Assembly (NCBI RefSeq): GCF_964204865.1
Contig: NC_135257.1
Span: forward strand, 7,152,151-7,216,150
DNA length: 64,000 nucleotides
Direction: 5' to 3'
Origin: Styela clava
Lineage: Eukaryota; Chordata; Ascidiacea; Stolidobranchia; Styelidae
Both the position numbers and the translations under genes were made by a program. This document shows, piece by piece, positions 58,590 through 64,000 of the stretch; the stretch's first letter is position 1; every line of letters begins with the position of its first letter. The notes below the pieces were generated by a model. It made no database searches, was not told where the DNA came from, and saw only the letters and a program-made list of their open reading frames with translations.

Positions 58590-61420
58590 TCATTTGCCGT
58601 AGAATTTTTTGTTCAAGAGGAAAATAAGCAGATTGACGTTTATTTTGGCTCGTCCTTCAAACATCTTCATAACAGCTACACCTTCGTATTGTAACTGTAG
58701 GAGATCCTATAATATGATAAAAGTTATCATTTTATGCATATTCACTTAGAACACAATACCATTCCATAAAATGTACGAAAAAGTTGCTTAGAAGATATTT
58801 GTAACAGAAGCGCTAAGAGCTAAAAGGTACTTATCCAGTAAATTCAGAACCAGCCATCGATTTATGAGACATAAACATTCTAAATATTGAACATCGTTGA
58901 GTATACGACTACCATCGATCAATGCGAGACCTAAACATACTCAACACGACTACCATGAAAAACGAAAGCGAGTATACCACCATTTTCAGTAAAGTAATTG
59001 AAAATGAAAATAAATTTGTTATTTATTGAAGAACAAAAATCTTACCTGGAATACGACGGACACTTTCTCCATATTGACTCCCATGAATTTGGCAGAAACG
59101 TCAAATTTGCCGAGGTCGCCTTCTGATGGTCCGATTTCAAACATAACGTTACGGAATCTGATGAAAAGAGAGATTAAAATAATTATTCCGGTCCCGCTTT
59201 GAGATGCTAACTAGTACCCTTTCGCCCCCAACAGGTCATCAGTACACACACATTTCCTCACTTAGAAGGGGCAGACATCTTAAGATTCAGCCGTATCGTG
59301 GGCGAGGCAGTTGGTACTGATTAACCTTAAGACAAGTCGAGGCCAAATCTCGATATCGCTAGCAAATTTAATATCTAATCTTTGTGTGCAATCTTGCACA
59401 ATAGCATAGGTGAGCCACTTAGGTCAGATTGATCTCGCATGTCCCATTACCGCAATTCTTAACGAAATAGTATAATTGAAAAAATGACGACAGAAGGAAT
59501 GAATTTCCAAGTCTAATAATAATAATAGGTAAGTTAAATGCATATTGGATATTTGGTAATATAACTAATATGCGATGACCGATATTGGAAAAAAATAATG
59601 TCCTTCATCGATTGAGCATCATAAAATGTGAAGTCCAGTGAGATTTAAATGAAATAATATGAATTGAAATGATATACCGAGACTAATAATTTCGAAAAGA
59701 AAGTGAAATGTTAAAATTATGCAGAGACTTGTGAAATTCGACTGATGTATATTTAGAAAATATATTATATAAAATCGAAGATAAAATATTATCACATGTT
59801 AAATTTTTGCTCCAATGAGAGCTTGAATTGGCTATGTCCAACCGGGATAATCCGGTTTTTCTTAACCCAGTAGCCCTCTCCCATATATTCAAATTCGTGC
59901 CAAGATCTAATATTGGGCCATAATAAGTTAAGTGCAGAATTTTCAAAACACCACGCGACATTGGACACTGTAACCTATTTCAGTTCATTGTGCAATGTCT
60001 CTAACGGATATTCATTTGTAGTCTGTACATACAAGCACAGAAAATACTTGATGACGGTTCGTGCGAATGAGGAGCAATTTGGCTTACAAATTGCCTACTG
60101 AACTGAGCAGATACTATTGAGAGCATTGTCCCGCCATGCCTATTCAAGACATTGACGTGCGTCGCAAAAATTTAATACCAAAATAATACATTAATAAGTA
60201 ATTAAGCACGTAAAATTTCAAAGAATCTTGTCAATGTGATTGTAGCTGTTAGCACAAAATGAAAATTCAGAAGTACGAACCAACTTAGGAGCTAAATTGG
60301 CATTATAATTAAAAAAGACTAACGAACTCTGACGCCGTGTATGACTATTACGTTATTATAAAAGGCTATTCAAACTTGAACTCAATCCCGAATCTGAATT
60401 CGTAAATTCCAGACACACAACTTTATTCCGTTCATGTGATTTAACGTAAATACGCTGAAAAATATAGATACACAGACCAGTCGAATATGATAAGTCAGCT
60501 ATTACGTTATTGTAAATGGATATTTGCTTGAACTCAAACCCGGATCTGAATCCGCCAATTCCAGACACACAACTTCATTCTATTCATGTAATTTAAGGTA
60601 AAACGATGAAAAAGAGAGATACGGGGTCCATTCAAATATGATAAGCCAACTTACTGGTTGGTATCCAATCCTTCGATTTCCAGTAAAACCTTCTTTCTAT
60701 GCAATTCCGATGCCGTATATTTGATTCCTGGGATCTTCTTTTTCGTTTTCTGTTTCCTATAAACAGTAAATAACAAAATAATCGACCGATCATATACGTA
60801 CACTCGGTTTATATATTCACAGGCGCAATGGAACAACGATAAAAGCGAAATGTTGCATAATGCAAATTGGTTGGAATAGGATCGATTCATGGTGCCAATC
60901 GTCATTTGAATGGCCTTTTCCGTAGGCGACGATTGGGTTGCCATATAGACAGTATGTGGGCTTGATTCTTAGGGATACTACACTTAAGATGTACACTGCC
61001 AATCACGCGCAACATTTCATGTCTTGTCTCATAGACAGTGGGCTTGATTCTTAGGGCAGCTATACATAAGATGTACACTGGCCATCAAATCAAGTGCAAC
61101 ATTTTATGTCATGTTCTTTTAAATATTTCATATGCTTAATGCCTAACCCTGCGAAGATTGACATTAACGCGGCAGCTAACGATAAACGGAAACGTAATGT
61201 TCATTTAGTCATTTACGCAAAAACCAAGATGACGTTAAAAAAAATCTCACTTTTTGCTTTTGTTTGCCAAGCTAGCGAGACAGCTCTTGATATATTGATT
61301 GTAATATTCTGATTGTTCTTCAAAGAATTTCGATTTTTGATCCAACATCGACATGTTCTGTTTGAGTTTCGTCAATTCTTGCTTCCTGCGTTGACGATAC
61401 CTACGTTGGTTGCGAATGTC
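58590..61420 (-). CDS. IQGAP, last four coding exons (partial)
   Basis: Minus-strand exons: 61420-61251, 60756-60655, 59157-59046 and 58706-58590. They join in frame to 166 residues ending at TGA. IQGAPs are large cytoskeletal scaffolds binding Cdc42/Rac, actin and calmodulin. This is the RasGAP_C (RGCT) end: DIRNQRRYRQRRKQELTKLK, EEQSEYYNQYIKSCLASLAN, IKYTASELHRKKVLLEIEGL, FEIGPSEGDLGKFDV, AKFMGVNMEKV and DLLQLQYEGVAVMKMFEGRA through NVNLLIFLLNKKFYGK. It is nearly identical to vertebrate IQGAP1-3 at the very C-terminus. The rest of this large gene (normally about 1,600 residues) must lie beyond the window's right edge, because no earlier exon is visible up to 64000. The paralogue (1, 2 or 3) is not assigned. 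Confidence 0.97.
60348..60660. repeat. tandem duplication ending at an IQGAP splice donor
   Basis: Two copies of about 154 bp share ATTACGTTATT, TTGAACTCAA(T/A)CCC, CCAGACACACAACTT and ATATGATAAG. The second copy ends in the donor of exon 60756-60655 (plus-strand CTTACTGG). The first copy has CTATTACG at the matching place, which no longer makes a donor. Confidence 0.7.
60941..61118. repeat. tandem duplication in IQGAP intron
   Basis: Two copies of about 89 bp share ATAGACAGT, GTGGGCTTGATTCTTAGGG, AAGATGTACACTG and GCAACATTT.ATGTC. Divergence is mild. Confidence 0.75.
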
Positions 61421-64000
61421 CTGAAATATAGAATAAAAATTTGACCAATGCACACAAGCGACAAGGCGGACGAATGAGCCGACTGCTTTACTTCTAATTA
61501 CGAACTTAGATGTACACGGCAGGGATGTAGAGCCGTAGAGTTCATACTCGATTTCGATTACCAAACTTCGAGCCATTCAAGAAACGACTCCGCCTACAAC
61601 CAGGTTTAAAAAATCCGAAAGCGACTTCAGCTTCAAGAAAACTCAATTTTGATCACGAAAACTTGGGCGCGTGCAAGCCTTCATCAATTGTTTCATGTCT
61701 TAAATCAGTGACTTTCAGTGACTCCGGGTAGTTTGAAAATACAACTTCGCCAGTCATCATGCAAGACTAAAGACTCCACTGCTATGGTTGTATGTAAGTT
61801 TCAATAAAGAAAGATTGCGCGATTGAAAGCAGAAATATCGCTGATGAAAATGGTTTCGCGTTTCTAAAAGAGCTAAATACTTTTGGTCCAGTCGAAACAT
61901 TTTTCAAGACAATGTCATCAGAATTTTTTACTCAAGTTAATATTATGTTTCATTCGCGATAGGTCATCCATAATGTTTTGGGTGCGAATTACATCAAATT
62001 ACATCGTCTGGGAACATTAATATTACATGTAGTCTTACACAAGATAGATATTGTAAGTAGTACTATTACATAGTATGTGATGATTAGGTAAGCATGCAAA
62101 AAACACAGTCAGTTTAATGTGATGTTGAATCATTTATACTGGGTCATGGCCAAGGTTATAATAAAAATTTTAACTTTGAAATTAATCTTTTAGTAAATTT
62201 GAAATTGTACTTTCGGTTACATCATTCCTTCGTTTTCAAATGAAGTTGTTTTGTTCTTAGGATGGATTCATCAATTCGCAGCGCGTCCAAGTAATGCGTT
62301 TGTCCAAAAGTGCGTCGCAAGAAGTATGGATAATTTCCGAGGTTTCCACCAATGTTAAGTAGGTATTAACGCTGCTATTATTGGCGTTTGACTTCGACCA
62401 AAACCCATTAATCGTTACCAGTGTTTATATAATTACAAAACATATCACGTACAATTTAAGGTAATAATGATGAAATATGAGCGGCTACATATAGGGGTGG
62501 GCACCGTTTTCGGACCAGGAGCCAAATTTTGCCCACCTAGACTGGAGGGCTTTGTAAGTGTGGCGAAAAAGTTACATTTTGTGAACAATATTTACAGTGT
62601 TACAAAAGCAAAAGTGGAAACAAACCTCGTGCCAAAACTTAATTTAATCGAAATCTCAACAAATTCCTTGAGCTATTTTTTAGATAAAACATCGAAATTT
62701 GGTTTTAGTTGGGTTATAACAGCATAAGACGGACCAGATTGAACTACCCAAAGGCCGGATTTGGCCCGGGGTCGGGAGCCGTATATTGCCCTTGTCAGAG
62801 CTACAATCTATTCTGTTTTGTTATCAATGACGTATGTAGTGTCAAATTTAGCAAGACACGAATCCTGAATTATTTTTTTACAGAAAAATACATTTCTCTA
62901 GAATAGATGAAATCTAAATCTATATCTGAATGCGGAAGACCTCATTTAAAAATCAGCATTCACGTGATCACTATAAGTAAATAAATTTATTTTTGAATAT
63001 GAGACAATTGCGATCAACGCTCATTTTCGTTGTTTTGTTGGTACACAAACAGCGACTCCCTAAAATGGCGTTTTCATTTTTATTTTAAAGGAATAAATCC
63101 TTTCCAGAGATGGAAGCGCATATGAAATCGGCGATGACATCAAACTGATAATAATAGAGATAATGAATTTTACATGAGCTGTATAAATTTTAGTCAATAT
63201 CCATTTAGATAAGTGTGACAGGGTTGAATAAAATCGTTACATTTCATCGACCAAATTAAATATAGAAAAGGTATACATTACCCAAGAAAAATCGTAAAAT
63301 CGATGAACAGAAATACGCCTTGCATGGGACGTAATTATTTTTTTATTAACACTGACCGAAAATAGCGAAAATGGAATTACAGGGTAATGTGCAATGCAAA
63401 ATTGAATTAGCGGTTGAATGAAATGTTCGGTTTTACAATATAAGTATGGAAGCAAGAGATTGACTTTCGCAATTACAAAAATGCAAAACATCAAATTCGG
63501 CCCAATCATGATACGACTTGATTAAGACAAGTACATTACCCAGTCATGTGAAAACTACTTATGCCGCAAAGCAGAGTCAACAATGCCAGGGCAAAATATT
63601 TTTTCAGAGGGAAGCACGATTCCCATAAACAAGTATAATTCAAGGGGGTTTTGAGAGTCACGCGGGGAGGTCAATCATAAACACTTCAAATTGGAGAAAA
63701 TATCTTGGATTTGTTGGAAATAAAATTTCCCATGTATGAATGCGCTAGTGATGTCAATGCAGTACATAAGAGATCATAATACCTAGAACTATGGTAGACT
63801 TTCTAAATTCTAATAAAATTCAAATCCCGATGGGCTATTTGAACCAGTTCATAGCGACGAAAAAAATCAACAGAAAACAAAATTATTGGGAAGACCAGCG
63901 GGATACCACAATATCAAACGTCAAATATAATCAAATTAAATTGTGTCGAACGTTACCACGCCGAAAACAAGTTATAAAATGCGGTTCTGGGAAGAAACGA
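61421..64000. other. probable IQGAP intron, no exon seen
   Basis: No segment resembles the IQGAP region that should precede DIRNQRRY. The stretch holds the hAT derivative at 62492-62799 and AT-rich DNA. The 90-codon minus frame at 63237-63509 is not recognised. Confidence 0.5.
62492..62799. mobile_element. small hAT derivative related to 39679 element, inverted
   Basis: Begins TAGGGGTGGGCACCG and ends near CCTTGTCAG. The inside shares CTCAACAAATTCCTTGAGCT, ATATTTACAGTGTTACAAA and TTTGGCCCG with the complement of 39679-39979. Flanks GCTACATA and GCTACAAT are a likely decayed target duplication. Confidence 0.75.

Overview
The window is animal nuclear DNA. Coding exons are short, bounded by GT..AG introns that keep the reading frame, and scattered through AT-rich sequence full of small DNA transposons. 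Seven protein-coding genes or gene ends are recognised by family: a GAS1-like receptor, an alpha-tocopherol-transfer/CRAL-TRIO protein, a PIERCE-type ciliary protein, NOC3L, EEF1E1 (AIMP3/p18), a CLCA metalloprotease and the 3' end of IQGAP. There is also a broken SLC49/FLVCR-like transporter. This gene set, moderate introns and strong AT bias fit an invertebrate deuterostome. An ascidian tunicate is my best guess, but that is inference and nothing here proves it.

Layout. 0-2 kb: no gene seen. 2.0-3.9 kb (minus): GAS1-like, two exons. 3.9-18.5 kb: a long gene-poor stretch with MITEs, a SINE-like repeat interrupted by a MITE, one orphan membrane-type exon and tandem duplications. 18.6-22.7 kb (plus): CRAL-TRIO gene, seven exons. 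23.75-24.26 kb (plus): intronless PIERCE-like gene. 25.0-30.1 kb (minus): NOC3L, nine exons. 30.8-31.3 kb (minus): EEF1E1, single exon. 31.8-40 kb: a transposon graveyard with a decayed hAT carrying transposase debris, the SLC49-like pseudogene, nested hAT elements with intact target-site duplications, and two small hAT derivatives. 42.4-55.8 kb (plus): a complete 20-exon CLCA gene with transposon insertions in its introns. 57.0-57.3 kb (plus): a possible small gene of unknown type. 58.6-61.4 kb (minus, open at the right): the last four coding exons of IQGAP. The remainder to 64 kb looks intronic for IQGAP and carries another small hAT derivative.

The genes do not form a pathway. They are ordinary neighbours: ribosome biogenesis (NOC3L), tRNA-synthetase complex (EEF1E1), cytoskeletal scaffold (IQGAP), secreted or membrane metalloprotease (CLCA), lipid transfer (CRAL-TRIO), axoneme (PIERCE) and Hedgehog/GDNF-type co-receptor (GAS1). 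The most notable structure is the transposon layer. At least four non-autonomous hAT-type elements have perfect 8-bp target-site duplications, three of them centred on TA. One sits exactly inside a SINE-like copy whose paralogues give the empty site. Tandem duplications also lie across or against splice donors in NOC3L and IQGAP. I found no convincing tRNA, rRNA or CRISPR, and no clearly new biochemical system.
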